DNA from: Zygnema cylindricum
Lineage: Eukaryota; Streptophyta; Zygnematophyceae; Zygnematales; Zygnemataceae
Reading direction: 5' to 3'
NCBI GenBank assembly: GCA_037447655.1
Contig: JBBHKE010001766.1
Span: forward strand, 122,001 to 186,000
DNA: 64,000 nt
Shown: piece by piece, positions 1 to 10,839 of the stretch
Position numbering within the stretch: position 1 is the stretch's first letter
Layout of the letters: the number at the start of each line of letters is the position of its first letter
Program-made: the position numbers and the translations under genes
Notes under the pieces: generated by a model
Told to the model about the DNA's origin: nothing
The model's input: only the letters and a program-made list of their open reading frames with translations
The model's database searches: none

Positions 1-289
1 TCTTTGTAACAAATGATAATCTAATAACCTTCTCTAACTGATATAGAATTTTTTTTCAAAGTCCTGATATTAAATAGAGTAAACAAAACTCGATAACATT
101 CCCACAATCCATGCGTTTGTTCCTCTATCCCGATCACCTCACAAAACAAAATCCCCTGCCGACAAAAAAAAAATTACAACAATGGAGTTAGGAAAAAAAT
201 ATAATGTCATTAATGTGTAAATTTAGTGGGCGAGTAAATGGGAGAGGCAGAAACCACATGATATCGATTGCAGGGAAAAGAAAATGGGA

Positions 290-1185
290 GAAGAATAGGG
301 AGAGAGAGAGTTAGAGAGTACGACATATTGAATGAAAGAGGGAGAGGGAAAGGAACGAGCTTTATCGGATGAGGGAGAGGGAGAGGAAAAGGGTGAGAGA
401 GAGGGAGAGGGAAAAGGAGAGGGAAAGGGAGAGGGAGAAATAACGGCAAATCAAAAGGGTGAGAGAGAGGGAGAGGAAAAGGGTGAGTGGGGCAGATTGA
501 GAGCGTGAGAGAGAGAGGGAGAGGGAAAGGGAGAGGGAGAGAAAATGACATATCGAGAGGGTGAGGGAGAGGGATAGTTCGAGGTAAAGGGTGAGAGTGT
601 GGCGAATTGAGAGGGTGAGAGAGAGAGAGGAAGGGGGAGAGATAGCGGCAGATCAATAGGGTAAGGGAGAGGGAGAGGAAAAGGGTAAGAGTGCGACAAA
701 TTGAGAGGGTGTGAGAGAGAGGGAGAGGGAAAAGGAGAGGGAGAGATAGCAGCAGATAGAGAGGGTGAGGGAGAGGGAGAAATAGTGGCAAATTTAGAGG
801 GCAAGGGAGAGGGAGAGTTTGAGGTAAAGGGAGAGAGTGCATCAGATTGAGAGGGTGCGAGAGAGAGGGAGAGGGAAAATGTGAGAGAAAGGAAGAGGGA
901 AAGAGAGAGGGTGAGATAGCTGCAGATTGAGGGAGTGGGGAGAGGGAGAGGGGGAGGGGGAGGGAGAGAGTGCGGCAGATTGAGAGGACGAGATAAAGAG
1001 GGAGAGGGAGAGGGAGAGGGAGAAGAAGAGGGAGAGGGAGGAGGCAACTAAAAAGGGAGGACGAGAAGAAATGAAGACTGAGAGGGAGGGAAAGAAGAGG
1101 GACAACGGGTAGGGTGAGGGAGAGAGAAAAGGGGGTAGAGGTAGATTGAGAGGGAGAGAGAGAGGTAGATGTTGTTCTACAACCA
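290..1185. repeat. Purine-rich (GGGAGA)n low-complexity tract
   Basis: About 0.9 kb is nearly pure G and A on the plus strand, made of irregular GGGAGA/GAGAGG units with short interruptions such as gcagattgag. The minus strand reads as long Ser/Pro/Leu-rich open frames in several registers at once, which is a product of composition and not evidence of coding. Similar but shorter purine or pyrimidine tracts recur at 12014-12146, 15140-15240, 16676-16735 and 17385-17610. It may form triplex or other non-B DNA. Confidence 0.9.
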
Positions 1186-3073
1186 CAGTTGCAGGAGGAG
1201 AACTAACAGTAGTAGTGGAAGTAGACATGTAAACAGTTGAAAATATCAAGGACCTTCTTCAAGAGCCAACTTCCAACTGACACAAAATGTGATTCAAAAA
1301 TTTAACCTTCACTAGATTTACCACAACAATGCACCACATAACAAATTGTCATTTACCAAAATTGCACCCCAATTGACCCACTAAACCATAAGATATGATA
1401 TCTCAAAGTTTCCCAAAAACTGCCCTTAGATTATCATAGTCCCAAAATTGGATACAGACAAATGTCTAAGTCCTAAATTAAATACTCACAGTGAGTATCT
1501 ACTGCTAACCATCAAATCAGATGTTTACATCTAGAACTACAGTATTGTACTACTCTACGACAAGGTACCTAAATTGTACGTCACTGTACCGTGAGTACTT
1601 CCAAACCCTAATTGCTACTTTCCAAAAATTGAATAGTGAAACACTATTTTCTTTCAAGCTAAACTACAAAACAATGTTCTTCAAATATATACAAATGGAA
1701 GACCATACAATAAATGTTTCGGGTGCTTAGTCAATAGTGGTCACTAAAGTCCATCCGACGGTGGTCGTGTAGTACGAAGAACCTGAGTGCGTACGGGTAT
1801 GCTTCATCACTTGTATTCCCATGTGAATCGCGTCTGTCAACACAATTCGAATCGATGGTCACTATAGGATACCATACCATATGTGGTTCAGACTCCGTTC
1901 GTCCGATTCTGTGAATCCGCTCGTCTGATGCGTGACAGGTGTAAATAGTCGTCAGTGCCATTTCGTCAAATCTGCATAGTCTTCTCTTGTTGACGCGTGT
2001 CTTTGTGGAAGTACAACATACTCAAATGTACTTCTGCTACTGTGGCACTATTCAAGGTAAGTATTACAACATTCTTTTCCAAATATATTATAAGTCCCTA
2101 ACCTCCCCTCACAGCTCCATCTACTATAACTAAAGATTTCATATTTCAACAGTAGAGGGAGAGGCCAACAGGGAAAAGGAGCACATTTTAAAAAACCCTC
2201 AAAAATAAAAGAGGGAGATCAGCATAGGTAAGTTCGAGAGAAAAGGGAGGGGGAAAGGGGGGCGGAGGGAATGTAGAGGGAAATAGAGGGACGCCACATA
2301 TGACTGCGAATCCATGGAAGTGAAATGAAGGTGGCGGCGGTTTTTTCGCATGCTTCCTCATGAAACGATTGAAATTTGTTATTTTGCCAAAATGATGGCG
2401 CAACGTCATATCCCTCAGAAAAAAAAAAAAATCGTTGGTTGTGATTCGTTCAAAAAAAATTATTTTTCTAGGGATAGTCCGCATTTGGCGTTACTTTGAC
2501 CCAAATATCACCAACGCCAAATTTTGTTTTTTTATTCTATTTATTTTCATCATTAATTGTAATTTGTGGTCCCTTTGTCACTTTGATTCCTTATTAACAT
2601 ATACATTAATTTTAATTCATGGTAAAATCACAACTAAACACCATATTATAATAAATATTTAGGCTAAATGCGTTCGATGGCACCGAAATATGGTACGTAT
2701 TGACGCTAATTGGACACAAACCATGTTATAGTGTTAATATAAACTGAACAACAAAAATTCACATAAACTACACCGAAAACAATAAAAATGAGAGTTCGCA
2801 ATTTTAAGTCGTTGTATGTTGGCGTGTTATTACACACAGTTCACTTCATTAATTGAAGTAAAGCGCTTCCCTCATGCGAACATATTTTATATTCACACTG
2901 CGAAAGAGGCGATTGTGGGCGAATGTGTGCGAACGTGGTTTTTGGCGACGAGGTTGAATCCCATTTTTTTAGCGCACGTTCGTATGCATGCGCGTCTGAT
3001 TTAAAATTAAATTTTTTATATTTCAATTGAAAAGGTACATTTATGTACCTTATGACATCTGCCGTACACCATA
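1186..3073. other. Non-coding AT-rich stretch, nothing recognised
   Basis: Only short open frames without recognisable motifs occur here. A small purine-rich patch lies at about 2150-2275, and A or T runs at about 2418-2460. The stretch ends at the left target-site copy ctaattag of the hAT element. Confidence 0.6.
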
Positions 3074-3628
3074 CTAATTAGTAGTGTTGGGTATCGGGTA
3101 GTTTCATATCGCGATAATCTCGATATTCGATATATCGAATATCGATCGAGGAAAGTCCTCGATATATCGTACCGCGACCAACATAAATTATCGCGATATA
3201 TATCGCGATATATTGAATTTTTAATATATATATATTTTTTACTATGTTGTTTTAGCGATAATGACAAATTTTCTGAAACGCAACGTACGCCGTGATTTTC
3301 GTTCCGTTACTTATAAGGTAACGCCGCAAAATGTAACGGACGAAAAAGTACTTATACTGTAATACTAATACTGTAACACATATAGATACTTATTTAGTAC
3401 ATAATATGGTACAGAACTTCACATATGAAAACTTGAAACCCACACTAATTTAGTCAAAGTATGATATGAAAAAAAAAAATTGCAGACTGTTCGTTTCGGG
3501 CAGGAAGGCAAAAATACCTACCAATTTGCAATCTGCAATCTGCAGGCAAATTGGTAGCAATTAGTACATTATTACTTATCCATTACCAGCGATTAATATT
3601 GTGCAAAGGTTACATTTTTGTTTTCTCC

Positions 3629-5806
3629 ATGGATTCCCAAGAGATGGGAGGCAGCATGGGAGGTGAAGAGGATAATGACACTGAACTGCTTCCGGATATG
3701 GAAACAGTAGAGTTAGAAAATTTATCCGAAATTGCAGATCAGTTTAGGGAAGCAAAAAAGGTTGTTCCGAAAGGAGTAAATTCAAAAGTTTGGCATCATT
3801 TCAAAGTCCTACATGATGGGAAGCATCCAGACAAAGCTTTTTGTAATCATTGTTCTATGCCTGTTGCGAGGGGGAAGTCAATGAGTCCTACCAATTTACT
3901 ATCTCATTTAAAGGTTCACCATAAGAAGTTATTTGTAGGTGATAGGTTGAAAGAAATTGAAGAAAAGCGAGGAGCTTTGGAGGATTTCGTAGAGCGAGGA
4001 TCGGCAACATCCTTCAAAGATAGGCTCATTCGGTGGATAGTGTTAGACTACCAGCCACTAAGTGTGGTGGAGAGCCCTGAATTTTGAGAGATGATCAAGG
4101 GCTTGGCGCCAAAGGTGGCGATACCAGATCGACGTGGAATAATATCGAGAATGGAGGAAATCGAAATAAAGGTTCGTCTAAGTTTAGGGAAACTCTTGGA
4201 AGATGAAACTTTGAGCGTTACCATGGACACATGGACTTCTTTATCAAATGAATCCTATTGTTCTATGACGGCTCACTTTATCAACTCAGAATGGGAGCTT
4301 CAAAATGTTTGCTTAGGTTGCTCTCCATTTCCTGGTAGCCATACAGCAGAAGCAATCGGTGAAAAGTTTAAGGAAATGTTAGGAGGATATAGTATTTCCG
4401 AGAAATCGGTGGCCGTTTGTGTTACGGATACAGCGGCTGCTATGAAAAAAGCGGGGAAATCCATGTCTTGTGATTGGCATGGTTGTATGGACCATTTGTT
4501 GGAGCTAGTTACGGGAAAGTTTTTTAATGGTCCTAGTGTTGCACAACATTTGAAAAGTGCACGCAATCTTGTGGGATTTTTTCGAAGCTCATCGAGAGCA
4601 ACTAATATCCTTAAAAATGTTGCTAGTGAAATAAAGTGGAAGGTCTTGATACCGGATGTAGCCACTAGGTGGTGGTCCACATACTCCATGCTCACTTCGA
4701 TTTTGCATTTGAAAATTCCGTTAAAGGCACTTATGACAACAATTGTACCACTAAATGCGAGGTTGAGTGAAGAGTCTTGGATGGTCATCGAGAGAGGTGT
4801 TGTAATTTTAAAACCTTTTATGGTTGCACAACGTGTGTTAGAAGGGGAAAAGTATGTGACTTTGAGTTGGGTGCCGGTAATTGTCCACTCACTACTAAAG
4901 GGACTCAAAAAAGTAGTGGAAGACACCTCAAGTGGTTCATGTGATGATTTGGCGATCAACGCAATTGCGGAGACGATGCTAACCGATTTTGAGACACGAT
5001 TCGGCACCTTTGAGTTAAAAACTTTACCGATGAAAATGTTTATTGCTTGTGCACTAGATCCAAGGACGAAAACCCTAGGATTTTTAACACCTCTAGAGGT
5101 AGATAGGGTATGGCAAGAGATTGTGAACATGATGTTGGGTAAATTTGACATTGATGCCGAATTGATTGAAAATTGTGAGGGTGGTAGTGAAGGGTTGTTG
5201 ATGGAAATCGGAAACAACTCAAATGAAAAAGGTGTGGATGAACTTGATGACGATGATGAGGATGACATCTTCAAAGCATTACAAAAAGATCATCCCATTT
5301 CCATGTCTTCGGTAAAGGAATCCGTTCTAAAACCTTCGAACACGGAACTAACTCGAGATGAGTTTAAGGTTAATTTGCTTCACGAAGTTCAACTTTACAA
5401 AGGAAGAAGTGTTTTGGAACATTCGGAACACAATCGGGGAAACCCATTAAAGTGGTGGGACGAAAAGAAAAATTTGTTTCCGACATTGAGCTCTTTGGCT
5501 CGTATAATTCTAGCTATACCGGCCACTTCGGCTCCTTCCGAGCGAATATTTTCCATTGCCGGTCAAGTCAACACGGTCAAGCGAAACCGGTTGTCTCCGG
5601 AATCGGTTGAAAGACTTGTTTTCCTCAAAGGTTCTTGGAAAGCAACGGAATCGCTCATCAATATTCGCGATGATAAAGGAAAGAATATTGAAATGGAGGA
5701 AAACATTAACGACAACGAGAACAATAAAGTTGTTGCTAAGAAACGTCGGAAAGAAACGGTAAAGGAAATTGGAGATTGGTGGAATAATTTATCCAACAAA
5801 AAATGA
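3629..5806 (+). pseudogene. hAT transposase with N-terminal BED zinc finger, one in-frame stop
   Basis: The reading frame runs 726 codons from the ATG at 3629 to the TAA at 5804-5806, broken only by a TGA at 4085-4087. An open frame extends upstream to 3551, but the ATG at 3629 begins the acidic N-terminus. A BED finger is visible: Cys72 and Cys75 (CNHC) followed by His93 and a His pair at 97/98. The downstream part contains a TMDTWTS stretch, VTDTAAAM and CMDHLLELVTG in the RNase-H-like catalytic region. Near the C-terminus is the hAT dimerisation block (WWDEKKNLFPTLSSLAR, then PATSAPSERIFS and NRLSPESVERLVFLK). An acidic DDDDEDD patch precedes it and a lysine-rich tail ends the protein. The stop sits after SPEF, where hAT proteins usually have Arg, so a CGA-to-TGA transition is likely. 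The protein would catalyse cut-and-paste transposition in the nucleus. The single break suggests recent inactivation; readthrough or a sequence error is possible. Confidence 0.9.
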
Positions 5807-6116
5807 TTTTACAAAATTATGTTTTTTAGGGAAGATTTGTAGGGTGCACGGTTATGAGTGTTTGATTTTCAGTTTATTAGTTTGAGAAACATTAGATAAT
5901 TTTGATTTGGATTTCGAATATTGGGAAATTGGAAAATTAGAAAATTCGGGATTTTGGGATTATGGGATAATTACGTGTTTGAATGTTGGAAATGTTGGAT
6001 TATTCGCAAAACATGGACATGCCGGAGTTTAAAACCTCAAGGAATTTGATTTTTAATTTGAATAATTGCATTTTTATTTTTATAATTTTTATTTCTATTT
6101 TTATTAAATACTATTT

Positions 6117-6615
6117 GAAGTGTATAAAATGTGAATTTTAATTCTTGTTTTTAGGGGTTATATTTTGAAGTGTTTGAAATGTGATTTTTGAATTTTATTT
6201 TTATGAATTATTTTATGAAGTGTACAAAATGATAATTTTATTATTATTTTTATTAATTATTTTTGGAAGTGTACAAAATGAGAATTTTTATTATTATTTC
6301 TATTTATTAATTTTTGAAGTGTATAAAATGTGATCTTTTATTATTATTCTTATTCAATAATTTATGAAGTGTACAAAATGAGAATTATTATTATTATTTT
6401 TATTCATTATTTTATGAAGTGTATAAAATGTGAGTTTTTATTATTATTTTTATTAATCATTAAATGAAGTGTACAAAATGTGAGTTTGTATTATTATTTT
6501 TATTTTTTATTTTTTAACGTGTATAAAATGTGAACTATTATTCTTATTATTATTAATTATTTTTTGAAGTGTACAAGTTGTAAAATCTTATTCTTATTTT
6601 TATTTTTATTAATTG
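6117..6615. repeat. AT-rich 50-bp minisatellite, about 10 copies
   Basis: The word GAAGTGTAYAAAATG recurs at 6117, 6167, 6217, 6266, 6316, 6366, 6416, 6466, 6516 (degenerate) and 6566, a strict 50-bp period. The rest of each unit is ATTATT-rich. It lies 310 bp downstream of the transposase stop, inside the hAT element. The part between the stop and the array (5807-6116) is AT-rich and has no gene. Confidence 0.93.
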
Positions 6616-6629
6616 GAGTAACTAGTGTC

Positions 6630-7735
6630 CTCAGCTAGTACTACTGGCAGCAGCAGTAGCACTGCCAGCAGTTAGTACTACTGGCAGCACTAGTACTACT
6701 GCTGGCAGTTAGTACTACTGGCAGCACTAGTACTACTGCCAGCAGCTAGTACTACGGGCAGCAGCAATAGCAATGCCAGCAGCTAGTATCACTGGCAGCA
6801 CTAGTAGTACTACCAGCAGTAAGTACTACTGGCAGCACTAGTACTACTGCCAGCACCAAGTACTACTGGCAGCAGCAATAGCACTGTCAGCAGCTAGTAC
6901 TACTGGCAGCACTAGTACTACTGCCAGCAGCTAGTACTACTGGCAGCAGCAATAGCAGTGCCAGCACTAGTACTACTGCCAGCAGCTAGTACTACTGGCA
7001 GCAGCAATAGCAGTGCCAGCAGCTAGTACTACTGGCAGCACTAGTACTACTGCCAGCAGCTAGTACTACTGGCAGCAGCAATAGCAGTGCCAGCAGCTAG
7101 TACTACTGGCAGCACTAGTACTACTGCCAGCAGCTAGTACGACTGGCAGCAGCAATAGCAATGCCAAACTAATACCACTGCCAACAGCAATGCCAAACTA
7201 ATACTACTGCCAGCAGCTAGTACTACTAGCAGCAATAGCACTGCCAGCAGCTAGTACTACTGGCAGCACTAATACTACTGGCAACTGCAGTACGTAGCAC
7301 TGCCAGCAGCTAGTACTACTGGCATAGCAGCAGCTAGTACTACTGGCATAGCACTGGCAGCACTAGTACTACTGCCAGCAGCTAGTACTACTGGCAGCAA
7401 AAGCACTGCCAGCAGCTAGTACTACTGGCAGCACTAATACTACTGGCAACTGCAGTACATAGCACTGCCAGCAGCTAGTACTACTGGCATAGCACTGCCA
7501 GCAGCTAGTACTACTGACAGCACTAATTAGTACTACTGGCATAGCACTGCCAGCAGCTAGTACTACTGACAGCACTAATTAGTACTACTGGCATAGCACT
7601 GCCAGCAGCTAGTACTACTGGCAGCACTAATACTACTGGCAACTGCAGTAGTACTGCCAGCAGCAAGTACTACTGGCAGCACTAGTACTACTGCCAGCAG
7701 CTAGTACTACTGGCAGCAGCAATAGCACAAATGCT
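6630..7735. repeat. 1.1-kb CAG/TACTAC minisatellite inside the hAT element
   Basis: Irregular higher-order repeats are built from CAGCAGCTAGTACTACTGG and GCACTAGTACTACTGC words. They alternate with short variant segments (aatagcagtgcc, aactgcagtac). Composition changes abruptly from the AT-rich array just before it. The open frames within it are products of the repeat. Confidence 0.93.
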
Positions 7736-7959
7736 TACGGTACAGCTATGGACATGAAAAAAATTCCTCTCAATTTTCAGTTTCCAATCATTTTTTTGTT
7801 TCCAAAACCTTCTCAGTTTTTGGTTCTCAATTAATCAATTAACAATTTCCGTTTCGCAGTTTTCGGTTCACAGTCTCCTTAAAAAAAAAAAAAAAAAAAA
7901 ACATCCTCCCCCACTTTCACACCTGCCCTTCTCTTCTTCAGAGAATTGACTAGCAATTT

Positions 7960-8119
7960 TTTTTTTTTAAAGAAGCCTCGATATATTGGCAATACGATAT
8001 ATCGGAGATATATCGCCAATATATCGCGATAAATTGAAATTCGATATATCGAATATCGGGTACCTGAAATTTGATATATATATCGAATATCGGAAATGGG
8101 TCCTCGATACCCAACACTA
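7960..8119 (+). repeat. Second, internal hAT 3' terminus
   Basis: The sequence has the same layout as the 3' end at 47035-47198: a T-run, then CCTCGATATATTGGC, palindromic TATCG blocks, GGGTACCTGAAATT and a terminal CCTCGATACCCAACACTA ending at 8119. The following 8 bp (cttaccat) do not match the TSD of the full element. It is therefore an internal duplicate end and not the mobile boundary. Confidence 0.75.
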
Positions 8120-8155
8120 CTTACCATAAACCAAATTTCTCTGCACAGTAAAAAG

Positions 8156-9267
8156 TTTTGTTGTGTATCGGTAAGGATTTGCCGATAACCGATATGGACC
8201 TTTTTAGGGTACCCGATAATCGATATATTGGTAGGATATATCGTTATTGGTGTTATCACCGATAAATAGCCGATACTTATCGGTATTTATCGGTGATATC
8301 ACCGATATCTATAAATATCGACGATATTTATACGGACCGTACGGATAAATATGGTGGCTAAAAACAGCGGCAGTCTGACAGGTTTTCAGTCCATAGATGT
8401 CACGTGCGCATATTACGCACGGTATAATTTAATGAATACTAAGTACGGTACGCATCAAATGATGATGAAAAGTAAATAAAATGCGTACCTAAATTTGTAC
8501 CCGTACAATATTTATGCAGTTACTTACAGTGTCCGTCTATCTTCGTACATTTTAGGGTTATTTTACGGGATTTTTAGGGTTCCAAGGTACATTGTCGTAC
8601 GCTCATTTCTATTTCAGTATGGTTGCCCTAGATAATCCGTACCATAAGGTGTTTTAGGGTACACATTCATTCAATTTCGTACATTTCTGATAAATTTCCG
8701 TACCTCTTTAAGATTTTTTAGGATATTTTCAGATTATCCTTTCCGCACGTTTTTGTACATAGCCGTACAGCGAAATTTACACGAATTTTACGAAAAGTAT
8801 GAAATGACGAATACTACGTAGTTTTCGTAAAAAAATAAAAATCTATACGAATTGGACATCGACGGTTTCAGTCTGCTCTGTTATCTGTTCGTTTTCTCTT
8901 TTAAAAAGTTTGATTCTCAAATTTTACAATGTATTTTAATTTTTTCGTTTCGGTAGTATAGTTTTAGAAGTAGAAAGTATTATTTTAAATTTCTCTACGT
9001 TTACGTGCTGCGATGTCCGTAATAATTATCACTTAAATAGATACGGAACAGATTGTTATACATCGCATGCCACGCTATATAATGTAAATAATGTAATACA
9101 GTATATTATAAAGTATTATAGTATGCGTACTATATATTATTTAAGTTATCGTCGATATGTAATATGTTGTTCTCGGACCGATATATCGAGACATCTGACC
9201 GTTCGATAACCGACAACTATCGGTATCGGTGATATCACGATAAGTTTTTTACCGATACACAACACTA
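8156..9267. mobile_element. Nested non-autonomous hAT-like element, 1112 bp
   Basis: The right end reads ACCGATACACAACACTA and the left end TTTTGTTGTGTATCGGT. They are inverted copies of a TIR related to that of the host element (TAGTGTTGTGTATCGG), with the first bases of the left end diverged. Flanks are gtaaaaag and ctaaaatc, a poorly conserved 8-bp duplication (5 of 8). The interior is AT-rich with many CGTAC and TATCGG words and has no credible gene. Remnants of the same family lie at about 19700-19905 and 19941-20410. Confidence 0.7.
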
Positions 9268-10150
9268 CTAAAATCACTGCTCCATCGCCAACATTTGAAT
9301 TTTCAATTGTTTATACTGTGTAGCGTTGAGGTTGCGTACGACCACCGACAATGTTCAATTTCAATAAAAGACGGAACCGGGGAGCTGGTGGCACCGTTCT
9401 GTGTTAGTTTTGAGCATAGTCACTGGTTACCCGGGAGTTTCGAATAAGTAGGCGAAGATTGGCCGCGCCCGCTCGGGTGAACTTCCATTTGAGGAAAAGT
9501 GGGGTTGTTTACTCGACGTCGTACGATTTCCTACAGATTCATACCATTATTTTGTTTTGTCAGACGAAACATGACGAAACATGTTAACTAGATGGCTCCA
9601 ATATTATAGGCGTAACTATCGACCGTTAGATTTCTCACTTTTTTGGATTCGCGAAGCAATCGCTTACATCGTCCAGTGTGAAGAGACTCTCATCGGCGAG
9701 GAGAGTTTCTTCACACTGGTCGCGTACCATTGGTACACGTGAAAAGTAAAAAAATTATCCACCACCAACGGGCGATGAGAAATGAACACGTCGTACACGC
9801 CATGTGCCTTCCCCCACAGACTATGCAGATCGACCGAAATATCCTCGCACGCTCTTTCTGACATCCTATGACCTTCAAAGTTTGCAACGCCTTTTTGCCA
9901 TTCAATTCGAAATTTTGATTTTCAATTCAAAATTAAAATTTGGTCGCAAAATTTTTCGTACGAATCGTTAGCTACGTCTGCTCGTACAAATATTATATAC
10001 AAATTTTCAGTTTGAAAAATATTTTTAGATTTTAAGAATCTGAAAACTAACCTACGTGGCGCCAATCATGATTGAGAAACGATGTTCACTGGCACGACAT
10101 AATAGAAGGCTGTGCCAGTAAACACTAGAAATAGATGTCTCCGCATGTTT
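9268..10150. other. hAT interior without recognised genes
   Basis: This part of the large hAT element lies between the nested insertion and the 3' subterminal palindromes. Only short open frames occur. A perfect palindromic segment around 9680-9720 (gaagagactctc...gagagtttcttc) could form a hairpin. Confidence 0.5.
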
Positions 10151-10235
10151 ACTAGGACCGCCTATATCGAATATCGGATACCTGAAATTCGATATATATC
10201 GAATATCGGCAATGTGTCCTCGATACCCAACACTA

Positions 10236-10839
10236 CTAATTAGTAATTTCTGATGTTCCATTCACACGTGGACGTCGACATTAAGCACCTCATCATCCGT
10301 ACATAAATCGTGTCACAGCGGATCACAATTTTCAGTGCCGACACGATCTTGAGTTTGTTTTTACCGAAGCATTTTGTAATGAATTTTTTGATATGTCCGA
10401 CCGCCTTAACTGTTATAATAAAAATACAGTACGATATTGTACAATTTAGTAAAAAGGGAGAGACTTTCGAGACGGACGCATCGAATGGCGTTCAAATTGT
10501 GGCGGTCATTCTGCGACTTCGCCTCCGCCGTCAGATTCGATGCATGTCAAACTGTCTGACTGTCCCTTAGATAACCGCTAGAACCGCCGACGGCTAAAAT
10601 TTCTCCACTGAACCCGCTTCGTTCTCGACAATGTACGGCGACCAGCATTGTTTCCAGCCATCGCGTCAAATATAAGACATGGTCTCACACTCAGACATAG
10701 GCATACAGAGCAATCTGGAAAAGAAATTTATCTGGAGTCTAACACACCTCAAATTTTCAGATTCTCAGAAAAAAAAAATCTCTTCTTGAATCTGTCAAGT
10801 ATTTTTTAGGCACTCATCTACATTTGTCTAGTTGCTACT
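10236..10839 (+). promoter_or_regulatory. Upstream region of the acyltransferase gene with a TATA-like box
   Basis: This 0.6-kb interval separates the hAT target duplication from the start codon at 10840. CAAATATAAGAC with TATAAG at 10671 is a reasonable TATA box about 170 bp before the ATG. The transcript would then start near 10700, leaving a leader of about 140 nt. No other motif was recognised. Confidence 0.4.

Larger units (their letters stand above)
3082..10235 (+). mobile_element. hAT-superfamily DNA transposon, 7154 bp, with intact termini and TSD
   Basis: The element starts TAGTGTTGGGTATCGGG and ends with the inverted copy CGATACCCAACACTA. It is flanked by exact 8-bp duplications, ctaattag at 3074-3081 and again at 10236-10243. 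A TAGTG-type terminal inverted repeat plus an 8-bp TSD is diagnostic of hAT. Both subterminal regions are packed with palindromic TATCG/CGATA words (3099-3225 and 10160-10225), which are plausible transposase binding sites. The interior carries a BED/hAT transposase (3629-5806), two tandem arrays, a second internal 3' end (8119) and a nested related element (8156-9267). Two same-family copies lie at 29129-29341 and 45683-47198. Confidence 0.92.

Noticed and set aside
210-1249. Long Ser/Pro/Leu-rich open frames on the minus strand
   Set aside because: They arise in more than one register from the purine tract and have no domain; composition explains them.
4300-5274. 324-codon frame antisense to the hAT transposase
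   Set aside because: Shadow of the real transposase frame on the other strand; Ser-rich run reflects the acidic Asp stretch.
7369-7575. Open frame in the CAG/TACTAC minisatellite
   Set aside because: Repetitive residues simply mirror the repeat unit; no sign of selection or start context.
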